From NCBI GenBank assembly GCA_963630555.1, contig CAVGND010000004.1:1-64000 (forward strand): a DNA stretch of 64,000 nucleotides, written 5' to 3'. Of the stretch, positions 54,174 through 63,000 are shown one piece after another. The stretch is from CAVALG01 sp963630555. GTDB lineage: Bacteria > Bacillota > Clostridia > Oscillospirales > Acutalibacteraceae. Positions within the stretch are counted from its first letter, which is position 1. Each line of letters starts with the position of its first letter. A program made the translations under genes and the position numbers. The notes beneath the pieces were generated by a model. It saw only the letters and a program-made list of their open reading frames with translations. It did no database searches and had not been told where the DNA came from.

Positions 54174-55835
54174 CTATTCTACCGAAATGATGAAATAATA
54201 TACCGGCTGACCGCCGTTTACGAGGGTAACCTCAATATCGCTGCCAAGTTTTTCGGCAAGTTCATCACTTATAAGTTGTGCTTCCTCGTCACTTACATCT
54301 TCGCCGTATATAAGCGTAACAAATTGCGAAGACTTATCGGCAAGATTTTTAACAAGTTTTGTAACACACTTTGAAAGATCAATGCTTGTAAATGCTATTT
54401 TGCCGTTAGCAAGCGCCAAAAGTTCACCTTTGTTTATCTTTTTGCCGTCATATTCCGAATCACGCGCGGCAAAGGTTATTTGACCCGTTCCGACACCGTC
54501 TGCCGACAGTCGCATATTAACTGCGTTTTCCTCCTCTTCAAGGTCAGGGTCAAAGGCTATCATAGCGGATATACCCTGCGGAACGGTACGTGTGGGCACA
54601 ACAATAACTTTACGGGAAGAAAGCGGTATCGCCTGCTCTGCCGCCATTATTATGTTCTTATTATTCGGGAAAACAAAAACACATTCAGCCGGAGTTTTTT
54701 CAACCGCCGCCAAAATATCATTGGTACTGGGGTTCATAGTCTGACCGCCGCTGACGACAACATCTGCACCGAGATCCTTAAACAGTGCTTCAAGTCCGGC
54801 GCCCGCGGCAACTGCTACCATACCGTATTTTTTCTCGATTTCGGCTGCGGTTACCTGTTCGTCGTCAGAGGGTTGCGCCATCTTCGGTGCGTCACCCTTT
54901 GCATCATGTTTTGCCCTCTCATGCTGATCGCGCATATTTTCTATTTTAAGGTTGACCAATTGACCGAATGTGAGTGCTTTCTCTATAGCATTGCCGGGAT
55001 GGTCGGTGTGCACATGAACCTTAATTATATCCTCATCATCTACAACCACAACACAATCACCTATTGTTTCAAGGTATGCCCTGAGCGCTGTAGGTTCTTT
55101 ACTGTCCTTATTTCTTTTAACTATGTATTCTGTGCAATATGTGAAAGTTATGTCGGCTTCAAGTTCACCAGCGGCATTTCTTTTCGCTGCAGGGGTCTTT
55201 TCACCGGCGGTTTCACTCTCAATCATTTTACCGTCTTTAAGTACCGAAAGCATACCTTCAAATATAACTACAAGTCCGCAACCGCCTGCGTCAACAACGC
55301 CCGCCTTTTTAAGAACCGGCAATATCTCGGGTGTTTCGGCAAGTGACTTTTTTGCACCGTCTAAGGCGCTTTCAAAAATTGCAAGTGCGTCATCGGTCGT
55401 TTTAAGTGTTTCGTCGGCATATTCGGAAGCAACGCGCGCAACCGTAAGTATAGTGCCTTCAGTAGGCTTCATAACCGCTTTGTATGCGCCGCTGACGCCC
55501 AATCTGAGGGCATTGCAAAGCGATTCTCCGCTAACTTCATCGCAACCCTTGAACCCTTTTGAAAACCCCCTGAATATAAGCGACAGTATAACACCCGAAT
55601 TCCCTCTTGCGCCCCTTAACAGCGCCGAGGCGGTTACATCGGCAACCTTTGAAACGCTCGCGCTGTCTAAAGCCGAAAGTTCCTTTGCGGCGTTTAATAT
55701 CGTCATTGACATATTTGTACCGGTATCACCGTCAGGTACCGGGAAAACATTTAATTCGTCAACAGACTTTTTTTGATTGGATATATTATTGGCACCCGAA
55801 ATTACGGCATTGCGCCACTGTTCTGCACTAAACAA
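54174..55835 (-). CDS. DAK2-domain protein, fatty-acid kinase FakA-like
   Basis: The 553-residue protein has an N-terminal DAK2 kinase domain (NVFPVPDGDTGTNMSMT with Mg2+-binding aspartates; RGARGNSGVILS; DAGGCGLVVIFEGML). The middle is FakA-type with Cys/His ligands (CTEYIV, HVHTDHPG), and the C-terminal domain is DegV-like. In Gram-positives FakA phosphorylates fatty acids held by FakB (DegV) proteins to feed PlsY. DegV and plsY genes occur at 34584 and 32502. The TTG start has AAGGAGTG 7 bases upstream. It lies between the Asp23 and recG genes. Confidence 0.9.
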   Translation of the reverse strand: MFSAEQWRNAVISGANNISNQKKSVDELNVFPVPDGDTGTNMSMTILNAAKELSALDSASVSKVADVTASALLRGARGNSGVILSLIFRGFSKGFKGCDEVSGESLCNALRLGVSGAYKAVMKPTEGTILTVARVASEYADETLKTTDDALAIFESALDGAKKSLAETPEILPVLKKAGVVDAGGCGLVVIFEGMLSVLKDGKMIESETAGEKTPAAKRNAAGELEADITFTYCTEYIVKRNKDSKEPTALRAYLETIGDCVVVVDDEDIIKVHVHTDHPGNAIEKALTFGQLVNLKIENMRDQHERAKHDAKGDAPKMAQPSDDEQVTAAEIEKKYGMVAVAAGAGLEALFKDLGADVVVSGGQTMNPSTNDILAAVEKTPAECVFVFPNNKNIIMAAEQAIPLSSRKVIVVPTRTVPQGISAMIAFDPDLEEEENAVNMRLSADGVGTGQITFAARDSEYDGKKINKGELLALANGKIAFTSIDLSKCVTKLVKNLADKSSQFVTLIYGEDVSDEEAQLISDELAEKLGSDIEVTLVNGGQPVYYFIISVE

Positions 55836-55865
55836 TATAAGACACTCCTTTTTTCAATATACGCA

Positions 55866-56213
55866 TTACTCTTCTATACCGGCAACCCTGACCGTAACAT
55901 GATCAACCTTTATGCCGGTAGTGTTTTCAACCGTATATTGGACTTTGTGCATTATGCTTTTCGCTATTGCATTTATATTCATACCGTAAGATACGGTTAT
56001 ATTGAGTTCAATGGATACCGAATCAATATTGCCTTTTAAAATTATTCCTTTGTCAATACGGTCTTTTTTGGAAATCAGATCAATAAGGCGCTGCCTTCCG
56101 CTCGGAACCATGGAAACCACACCGTAACATGAAGTTACCGCGTGACCGATAAGTTTTTTAAGATACCCGGAAGTGAATTCAACCTGTCCCAGCATTGTTT
56201 CATAAGAAATCAT
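55866..56213 (-). CDS. Asp23/Gls24-family envelope stress protein
   Basis: The 115-residue protein has an N-terminal VEFTSGYLKKLIGHAVTSCYGV, the conserved VARLAS-like start of the family. The C-terminus has VSYGMNINAIAKSIMHKVQYTVENTTGIKV, equivalent to the usual V-V-x-Y-G block. Asp23 proteins associate with the membrane or envelope. The ATG has GGGAGGAA upstream. It heads the operon with the DAK2 and recG genes, an arrangement very common in Firmicutes. Confidence 0.9.
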   Translation of the reverse strand: MISYETMLGQVEFTSGYLKKLIGHAVTSCYGVVSMVPSGRQRLIDLISKKDRIDKGIILKGNIDSVSIELNITVSYGMNINAIAKSIMHKVQYTVENTTGIKVDHVTVRVAGIEE

Positions 56214-56274
56214 AAAATTTCCTCCCTGTTTTTATAAATTCGGTGCAATTACGCACCGCCGCATTTGCATATGA

Positions 56275-57906
56275 CTAATCTCGGTATTTACAGTTTTCAA
56301 ACCCGAAGAAGATATCACTTACCGAACTCTTTATTTCATCGGTAATGTTTCTTGAATATACAACATATCCCGTGCGGTAGCACACAGGCACGATCGGCAT
56401 TTCAAGGTTGAAAGCCGCTATTACATCGGTAAGCGAAGCGTTCCCTGCGTAAAAACTTGCAAGCGCCTTCCCCGTTGCTTCTTCAATGACCGTAGGTGCG
56501 TCCGCCTGCGCGGCGGCATCGTCTGTCTGCCCTGACGAATTGTCGATCTGAGGTGTTACGCCATCAGTCTGGGGCTGTGCATCAGCCGGAAAACCGAAAG
56601 CAAGCGCTGCGCCTTTCGTAACGATAGCGGAAAAATCCATATTCTGCGGAATTTCCGTTTCGGCTATGTACATATCAAAATTTTTAGCAGCAATAAGCGC
56701 CGAATATTCTTCATACGATACCGATTTGAGCGTTGCGGCAATGCCTGCTTTGTTAAGCTGCGAAACAATTAACTCCGCCGCGTCGTTTCTTCTCTTGTTA
56801 TCGGAATTGCATAGCAACGATATTGACAGGCGTTTACCGCCCGCGTCAATATAATATCCCTCGCTATCCTTATTATTATAACCTATTTCTTTTAAATTGG
56901 CAAGCACAACATCAAGATTTTCCGAATTTTCGGCATTTTGGTTGCGTTTTGCATCCTCAAACGCCGGATTATACGGACTGTTCGCCACACGCGCATTGCC
57001 GAAATACGCCTCGCTCACTATTTTTTTGCGGTTGATCGCGGCGGATACGGCATAACGCAATTTCTCGTTAGAAAGAATATTCTTTTTATCCATATTTATG
57101 CCGAGATAGACAAAATTATTTAACAGCACATCACTGTTCTTGCCCGACATTCTTATTACGTTTCCGTCGGCTAAATCGGAATAATAAAGCGAAACGGCGC
57201 CTATTTCAAGATTGTGGTCCATAGCTTCGGAATCGGGTGTGTTTATGAGCGATATTTTCTTAATCTGCGGAACCGTTATGTAATGCGATTCGTTGGCATT
57301 CAGACACTCGTTAGCAATATCAATAATATACCTGCCGCACCCGATCGGCGGAAGTTCAAGATTATTTTGATCTTTAAGGCTGTCACTGCCCGATTTTATA
57401 ACGGGAAAATCCAGCATGTTTGCAAAATACGGGTCAACCTTATCCGATTTAAACACAAGTGTCGCGCTGTCAGTCGCTTTACAGGAAACTGCCGAAGCAA
57501 GCCGCGCGGCATATTTGGTCTGCGATTCTTTTGCTTTAGTAAAAGAATATGCCACATCTTCCGCCGTTACCGTGCTGCCGTCCGAAAAAACGGCGTTTTT
57601 AAGCCTGACCGTGCAGGTATTCCCATCAACAGTTACCGAATCGGCAAGGTAATTGACCGGTTTAAAACCGTCGTCAAGTTTTATAAGCGGGTCATACATA
57701 AGAAGTGCGAGTTCTTTGTTCATTTTCGTTTTGGCGGCATACGGGTTAAACGAATCGTTGTAACAGTACATAAGCGTAAATTTGTGCACCGTTTTTGCAG
57801 CGGTTGACTCGTCCTTTTCGCTGCCGGATGTCTTCGTGCCGCCGCAGGCGGACAGCATCACCGAGAATAACGCAAAAATCAGCAATATATAATCCTTTTT
57901 CTTCAT
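56275..57906 (-). CDS. ABC transporter substrate-binding lipoprotein, peptide/nickel type (SBP_bac_5)
   Basis: The 543-residue protein starts with a lipoprotein signal peptide ending LSACGG (lipid-modified Cys about 21). An extracytoplasmic binding domain follows: LALLMYDPLIKLDDGFKPV near 62, ENAVFSDGSTVTAEDVAYSF-like VRLKNAVFSDGSTVTAEDV near 105, and RYAVSAAINRKKIV near 300 are OppA/DppA-type blocks. An insert rich in Ala, Gln and Asp occurs near residues 440-480, between the two lobes' later strands. No permease or ATPase genes accompany it. The ATG at 57906 is set by the signal peptide. It follows ymdB by 16 bases. Confidence 0.88.
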   Translation of the reverse strand: MKKKDYILLIFALFSVMLSACGGTKTSGSEKDESTAAKTVHKFTLMYCYNDSFNPYAAKTKMNKELALLMYDPLIKLDDGFKPVNYLADSVTVDGNTCTVRLKNAVFSDGSTVTAEDVAYSFTKAKESQTKYAARLASAVSCKATDSATLVFKSDKVDPYFANMLDFPVIKSGSDSLKDQNNLELPPIGCGRYIIDIANECLNANESHYITVPQIKKISLINTPDSEAMDHNLEIGAVSLYYSDLADGNVIRMSGKNSDVLLNNFVYLGINMDKKNILSNEKLRYAVSAAINRKKIVSEAYFGNARVANSPYNPAFEDAKRNQNAENSENLDVVLANLKEIGYNNKDSEGYYIDAGGKRLSISLLCNSDNKRRNDAAELIVSQLNKAGIAATLKSVSYEEYSALIAAKNFDMYIAETEIPQNMDFSAIVTKGAALAFGFPADAQPQTDGVTPQIDNSSGQTDDAAAQADAPTVIEEATGKALASFYAGNASLTDVIAAFNLEMPIVPVCYRTGYVVYSRNITDEIKSSVSDIFFGFENCKYRD

Positions 57907-57922
57907 AGTCTGCACCCCGCTG

Positions 57923-58696
57923 TTATTCCGAAATTCGCGATACCGAAACGGTTTTTCCGGTTGTCGGGTCAATGTTAAAAAGTACCCCGTGCAACCGAGC
58001 CTCACCCTCGGCATTTTTAAAATGGCTCGGCAATTTATCCCTCATTCTTTTTATAATTATGCTTTTTTCAACACCCAAAACCGAATCGGTCACACCGGTC
58101 ATACCTATGTCGGTAATGTAACCCGTCCCGTTTTGAAGAATACGGTCGTCCGCCGTCTGAACATGTGTGTGCGTGCCGAAAACAGCCGAAACGCGACCGT
58201 CAAGATAAAAACCCATAGCGCATTTTTCAGAGGTCGCCTCGGCGTGAAAATCAGCCACAATGATCTTTATTCCGTCATTTCGGGCACGGTCAATAAGCCT
58301 GTCAAATGTCAAAAACGGATTGTCAAGCGCGTCCATATACACAGTACCGCATACATTAAGCACCGCCGCGCGGTACTTACCCAAATCAACAACCGCATAC
58401 CCCTTCCCGGGTACGGTTTCGGGGTAGTTTTGGGGCCGTAAAAGCATATCGTTACCGTCAAGCAAATCGTAAATTTCGCGGCGGCGCAAAGTGTGGTTTC
58501 CGCCCGTTATTACATCTGCGCCCGCGGCAAAAATACTGTCGGCACTTGAGGGAAGAATACCGTTCCCTTCAGCCGAGTTTTCACCGTTTACTATACATAA
58601 ATCAACATTTAACCTGTCCTTTAATCGGGGCAGTTTTTTTAAAATCGCACGGCAGCCGGCGTCCCCGACCACATCGCCTATACACAATACATTCAT
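57923..58696 (-). CDS. ymdB: Metallophosphoesterase YmdB (TIGR00282 family)
   Basis: The 257-residue enzyme has a binuclear metal site formed by IGDVVGDAGCRAIL, VNGENSAEGNG, TGGNHTLRR and FHAEATSEK, with GTHTHVQTADDRIL near residue 175. In B. subtilis YmdB hydrolyses cyclic nucleotide phosphodiesters and affects biofilm versus motility choice. The usual GNHxWD here reads GNHTLR, a slight change. The ATG at 58696 is chosen because the family starts here. It is the first gene of a two-gene operon with the binding lipoprotein. Confidence 0.88.
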   Translation of the reverse strand: MNVLCIGDVVGDAGCRAILKKLPRLKDRLNVDLCIVNGENSAEGNGILPSSADSIFAAGADVITGGNHTLRRREIYDLLDGNDMLLRPQNYPETVPGKGYAVVDLGKYRAAVLNVCGTVYMDALDNPFLTFDRLIDRARNDGIKIIVADFHAEATSEKCAMGFYLDGRVSAVFGTHTHVQTADDRILQNGTGYITDIGMTGVTDSVLGVEKSIIIKRMRDKLPSHFKNAEGEARLHGVLFNIDPTTGKTVSVSRISE

Positions 58697-58730
58697 AAAA
58701 GTACATTCTCCCAATCTTTCAAACAATACA

Positions 58731-58759
58731 ATTATACAATACCGAAACCCGCATTTCAA
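58731..58759 (-). promoter_or_regulatory. Promoter of the ymdB operon
   Basis: On the minus strand TTGAAA (58754-58759) and TATAAT (58731-58736) are spaced by 17 bases, about 35 bases before ymdB. Confidence 0.7.
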
Positions 58760-58803
58760 TATTTTTTGATGCGGTTGTAAAATAAACCTTGGGTGATGAA
58801 AAA

Positions 58804-59646
58804 ATGGAAAGTCAAATTTTAAGCGTGGCGACAATTGCCGCCTTTAAAGAGCATTTGATTTTAGCCGAGCGCAGCGGGGCTACGGTTGAAAAATATATCC
58901 GTGATGTTAAAGCGTTTTCGGTATATACGCAAAACAGTGCCATTACAAAAGAAACCGTTATTGCATACAAGAAGCATTTGCAAGAGAACTACGCAGTGCG
59001 GAGCGTAAATTCTATGCTTGCAAGCATCAACAGTTTGTTTTCATTTTTAGGCTGGCACGATTTAAGGGTGAAGTCGCTGAAACTTCAACAGCAGGTGTTC
59101 TGCCCCGAAGAAAAGGAACTGACAAAAGCGGAATACACTCGGCTTTGCCGAACGGCGAAGTGCCGGCACAATGAACGGCTTAATCTTATTTTGCAAACAA
59201 TTTGCGGAACGGGTATTCGTGTAAGCGAACTGCAATTTATAACGGTTGAGGCGGTAAAAAACGGCGAAGCGGTTGTAAACTGCAAAGCGAAAACACGGTC
59301 GGTGTTTATCGTAAAGGAACTAAAACAAAAATTGCTCCGCTACGCAGCGGAGCAAGGAATAAAAAGCGGTATGATTTTTGTGACAAGGACAGGCAAGCCA
59401 ATAAGCCGCACAAACATTTGGCGGGAAATGAAAGCATTGTGTGAAGAAGCAAATGTAAACTCACAAAAGGTGTTTCCGCATAACCTGCGCCATTTGTTCG
59501 CCCGTGTGTTTTACGGGATTGAAAAGGACATCGCCAAGCTTGCAGATATTCTCGGTCATTCAAGCATAAACACAACACGAATTTACATAATCTCCACCGG
59601 CACGGAACACCGCCGCCGTATGGAAAATATGCATTTGATTTTATAA
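58804..59646 (+). CDS. Tyrosine recombinase (site-specific integrase, XerC/D-like)
   Basis: The 280-residue protein has a SAM-like N-terminal core-binding domain (about 1-95) and a C-terminal catalytic domain. All catalytic residues are visible: Arg139 in GTGIRVSEL, Lys161/163 in CKAKTR, His226 and Arg229 in HNLRHLF, His252 in GHSSINTTRIY, and the nucleophilic Tyr261. The size is that of stand-alone invertases, not large phage integrases. The ATG at 58804 follows GGGTGA by about 7 bases. It is immediately upstream of a segment with 25-bp perfect inverted repeats containing 13-6-13 core-site architecture, so it is the natural candidate to invert that segment. No excisionase, phage or conjugation genes accompany it. 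Confidence 0.92.
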   Translation: MESQILSVATIAAFKEHLILAERSGATVEKYIRDVKAFSVYTQNSAITKETVIAYKKHLQENYAVRSVNSMLASINSLFSFLGWHDLRVKSLKLQQQVFCPEEKELTKAEYTRLCRTAKCRHNERLNLILQTICGTGIRVSELQFITVEAVKNGEAVVNCKAKTRSVFIVKELKQKLLRYAAEQGIKSGMIFVTRTGKPISRTNIWREMKALCEEANVNSQKVFPHNLRHLFARVFYGIEKDIAKLADILGHSSINTTRIYIISTGTEHRRRMENMHLIL

Positions 59647-59656
59647 AAAACTGACA

Positions 59657-59681
59657 TAAAAAATACCGCCCGACGGCGGTA
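59657..59681 (-). terminator. Minus-strand terminator bounding the switch
   Basis: A 7-bp stem (59664-59670 with 59675-59681) with a CGAC-type loop is followed on the minus strand by six T. On the plus strand no T run follows. It would stop transcripts from the switch promoter in the present orientation, before they cross the recombinase gene. Confidence 0.8.
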
Positions 59682-59686
59682 AAATT

Positions 59687-59711
59687 ACATAATCAGCATT
59701 ATGTTGTATTT
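59687..59711 (+). repeat. Left inverted repeat / recombination site of the switch
   Basis: The 25 bases are the exact reverse complement of 59941-59965. Around a 6-base spacer TCAGCA (59693-59698), the inner 13-base arm is perfect. The outer arm (59680-59692) matches 9 of 13. This is the half-site-spacer-half-site layout of tyrosine recombinase cores. Confidence 0.85.
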
Positions 59712-59753
59712 TAATTTTATGAGCCTCGCCCACAAAATTACTTACTACCTAAA

Positions 59754-59781
59754 AGTATACTACAAAACACAAAAAAGTCAA
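59754..59781 (-). promoter_or_regulatory. Promoter inside the invertible segment (currently facing away from the LRR gene)
   Basis: On the minus strand TTGACT (59776-59781) and TATACT (59754-59759) each match the sigma-A consensus at 5 of 6 positions and are spaced by 16 bases. I find no comparable plus-strand promoter between the repeats. In this orientation the transcript would be roughly 90 bases and end at the 59657-59681 terminator. Confidence 0.75.
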
Positions 59782-59842
59782 TGCTTTTTACATAAATATG
59801 TAAAATTAAGTCTTTAATTATTAAATATATGCATAATCAACC

Positions 59843-59883
59843 AAGCCCTTTTACAAGCGTTTTAAAAAAAATTGAAAGGGCTT
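59843..59883. other. Stem-loop inside the invertible segment
   Basis: Bases 59843-59851 pair with 59875-59883 (9 bp, 23-base loop). On the plus strand it is followed by a weak T-rich stretch. In the present orientation it stands between any upstream read-through and the LRR gene. After inversion it would lie upstream of the promoter. Confidence 0.5.
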
Positions 59884-59940
59884 TGTTTCCTGTACCTATT
59901 TTTCAACTACATAATATGCAACCGCTGCTTTCGCAATTAC

Positions 59941-59972
59941 AAATACAACATAATGCTGATTATGTTGTATTT
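59941..59972 (-). repeat. Right inverted repeat / perfect 13-6-13 recombination site
   Basis: Bases 59941-59965 are the exact reverse complement of the left repeat. The full site is two perfect 13-base inverted arms (59941-59953 and 59960-59972) around the asymmetric 6-base spacer TGCTGA (59954-59959). The spacer is inverted relative to the left site, so recombination would invert, not delete, the DNA between. Confidence 0.88.
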
Positions 59973-60005
59973 AGGCGAATTACAAAAATTAGAGGAGGAA
60001 ATGAA

Positions 60006-63000
60006 TTGAAAACAAAGTCATTAAAGAAAATTGTCTCGTTCATTGTTGCAGTCAGTTTGGTCATCACCCTGTTTGCCGGTGCGCCCACGGGAGTGTTTGA
60101 TATCACCGCAAGTGCGGAAACAGCGAACGGTACGACAGGTGTATGTGATTGGACTGTTAAGGATGACACCATTGTCATCAGTGGCGGAGGAAATATGGGT
60201 GATAACCTGTATAAGTCACTTGGTTCGGCATGCAATGAAATTACAACGGTAATTGTTGAAAACGGTGTAACTTCAATAGGCGACTCTGCTTTCCGCGGAT
60301 GCAGTAAAATTGTAAATGTAACTCTGCCTTTAAGCATAACAAGTATAGGCGACTACGCATTTTACGGTTGCAGCGAATTGAAGAGTATTGTAATGCTTGA
60401 AAATGTCGAAAGTATAGGTAATTATGCATTTTATAATTGCTCTGCTTTAACGGATATAACAATACCAGACAGTGTTAAATCAATAGGCGATTATGCATTT
60501 TATTTTTCGGGATTTTATATGAATGAGAACAACCGCATTAACGGCTCGCTTTACATAAATAATCATTTGATTAATGTAAAACCGGATGCAGTCAGCGGCA
60601 GTTATGAAGTTCTTCCCGGAACCAAAAGCATTGCTGAAAGTGCCTTTGCAAGATGTGAAGGTATTACGGATATAACGATACCCGACAGCGTAGTCGGCAT
60701 AGGTAATTCCGCGTTTTATGATTGCAAAGGTCTTGTAAATATAAATGTCACTGATAATAACAATGATTACTGTTCTGTTGACGGCGTGCTCTACAACAAG
60801 GATAAAACAGTGTTAATTAAATGCGGTGCAAGTAAAACCGGCGAAGTGATTATGCCCGATAGCGTAACCGAAATTAAAGCATTAGGATTTTCGGACTGTA
60901 CAGGAATTAAAAGCGTCAAAATAACAAATAATGTATGGAATATTGGCAGTCTTGCATTTGCAGAATGTAAAGGACTTGAGAGTTTAACAATACCGGACGG
61001 TATTATAAGGATAGGCAAAGACGCATTTAGAAATTGTAATATTAAAGAATTGATAATAGATGACGGTTCAAAAACAGTAACTTCGACAATGGTCGTTTGC
61101 AAAGATACACTTGAAAAGTTAACTATACCGGACAGCGTGGCAAGTATAGCCGATGGCGCTATATCCGGATTATCACAATTATCCGAAATAAATCTGGGTG
61201 AAGGCAATAAAAACTATTGCTTAATTGACGGTGTGCTCTATGATATTGAAAAGGAAAAAATAATATGTTGTCCCATAAACAAAACCGGTAAGGTTACAAT
61301 ACCCGATACGGTTAAAGCCATACCAAGCGAAACTTTTTCCAACTGTGAAAAAATAACATCTGTGGAAATACCGGACAGCGTTACCGAAATAGCATCGGAT
61401 GCTTTTTCTGGGTGTAAAGAAATAAAAGAACTAATAATAGCGGACGGCTCAAAAACCATTACCGCAAAAATGATCATCTGCAAAGATACGGTTGAAAAGA
61501 TAACTATACCCGATAGTGTTACAAGTATAGAAAGTTCGGCGTTTACAGATTGCGTCAAACTATCGGAAATTAATGTGAAAGATAATAATACCACTTATTG
61601 TTCCAAAGACGGTGTCCTTTACAATAAAGATATGACGGAATTGATAAAATGCCCCGCATATATGGGAAAAACGGAGGAATTTAAAATCCCCGACAGCGTA
61701 ACTTCCATAAACGACTATGCCTTTGAGGGATGTACCGAAATTACAAATATAATAATACCGAGCGGTATTAATAAGATAGGTAACAGTGCTTTTGCAGGCT
61801 GCGAAAAAATAGTTGAAACAGAAATTCCAAACACTGTAACCGTAATAGGCAACAATACTTTCTCAGGCTGTAAAAAACTTAAAAACATAAAAATACCGGA
61901 TACCGTTACGGTTATAAGCGACAATGCGTTTAAGGACTGCAGCTCATTAGAGGGAATTACTATACCGTCCGGCACAACCACCATAGGAGCCAATGCATTT
62001 ACAGGTTGTGCCGCGTTAACAGCGGTATCCGTACCTGATGCCGTAACAAAAATAGGAAAGGGTGCTTTTGGCGGCTGTGCCAAACTTGCAACGGTAACAA
62101 TGTCGGGAAATATTGAAGATATTGGTGCAGATGCATTTAAAAATTGCCCTGTTTCCGAACTAATAATAACAGGAACGCCCGAAGCCTTAACAGCCGATAT
62201 GATTATTTGCAGAAACACGCTTGAAAAAGTAACAATACCGGACGGCGTAAAAACAATTGACAAGGAAGCGTTTAAACAGTGCTATTCTCTTAAAACAGTG
62301 ACCCTACCCAACAGCGTTACGACTATCGGTGAATCTGCGTTCTTGTCATGTGTTTCTTTAACGGATGTAAACATTCCCACCGGTGTTACGGAAATACCGC
62401 CGTATGCTTTTTACGGTTGCGCAAAAATTGCTGATATAGACATACCGTCTACCGTAACCGAATTAGGCGATTACTCTTTCTACGGTTGTACAGGTCTTAC
62501 CGAAGTAACCATACCGAGCGGAGTGAAAAATATCACCTCTCATGTGTTCAGCAAATGTGTAAACATTGTAAAAATCACAATACCGGACAGCGTTAACAGT
62601 ATAGGCGTTGCAGCGTTTGAGGGATGCAGTCCCTTACTAACTATAACGGCCGCGGAAAACAGCACGGCGCATAAATACGCAGTAGAAAATAATATTAAAT
62701 ATGAGTTGATTGAGCCTGTGACAGTAGAGGGTGACGATAAAAACATAACAATATTAACCGACAGCAGCGTTATTCCGTCGGAGGGCGTGTCGCTTTCAAC
62801 CGAAAAGATCGAAAACATAGACGAAAAGTATGAAGCCGAACTTAAAAACCTCGGTGCAGAGAAATTTACGGCATATAACATTGACCTTATGAAAGCCGGG
62901 GCTAAAATTCAGCCCGACGGCAAGGTTACCGTAAGCATTGCAGTGCCCGACGGTATGGACGGCGCAAAATGCAAGGTCTACCGTGCGGAAAGCGACGGCA

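Larger units (their letters stand above)
59647..60005. other. Candidate invertible promoter switch region
   Basis: This 359-base gap between the recombinase and LRR genes holds a minus-strand terminator, a left inverted repeat (59687-59711), a minus-strand promoter (59754-59781) and a stem-loop (59843-59883). The right inverted repeat (59941-59965) and the LRR ribosome site (about 59991-59998) follow. The 279-base stretch 59687-59965 is the unit that would flip. In the sequenced orientation the promoter points away from the LRR gene. After inversion its -10 would fall at about 59893-59898, facing the gene, with a leader of about 100 bases. The parts are seen directly; the inversion is inferred. 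Confidence 0.8.

Noticed and set aside
59941..59972. Reading the right inverted repeat as a simple transcription terminator
   Set aside because: The stem is AT-rich and has no T run after it, and the exact copy on the other side of the gap is better explained as a recombination site.
59829..60005. Upstream extension of the LRR frame starting at ATG 59829
   Set aside because: It runs through the inverted repeat and lacks a ribosome site; a TTG at 60006 has AGGAGG at good spacing and begins a proper signal peptide.
60791..62263. Long minus-strand frames opposite the LRR repeats
   Set aside because: They arise from the repeated LRR codons read on the other strand and repeat the same low-complexity peptide.
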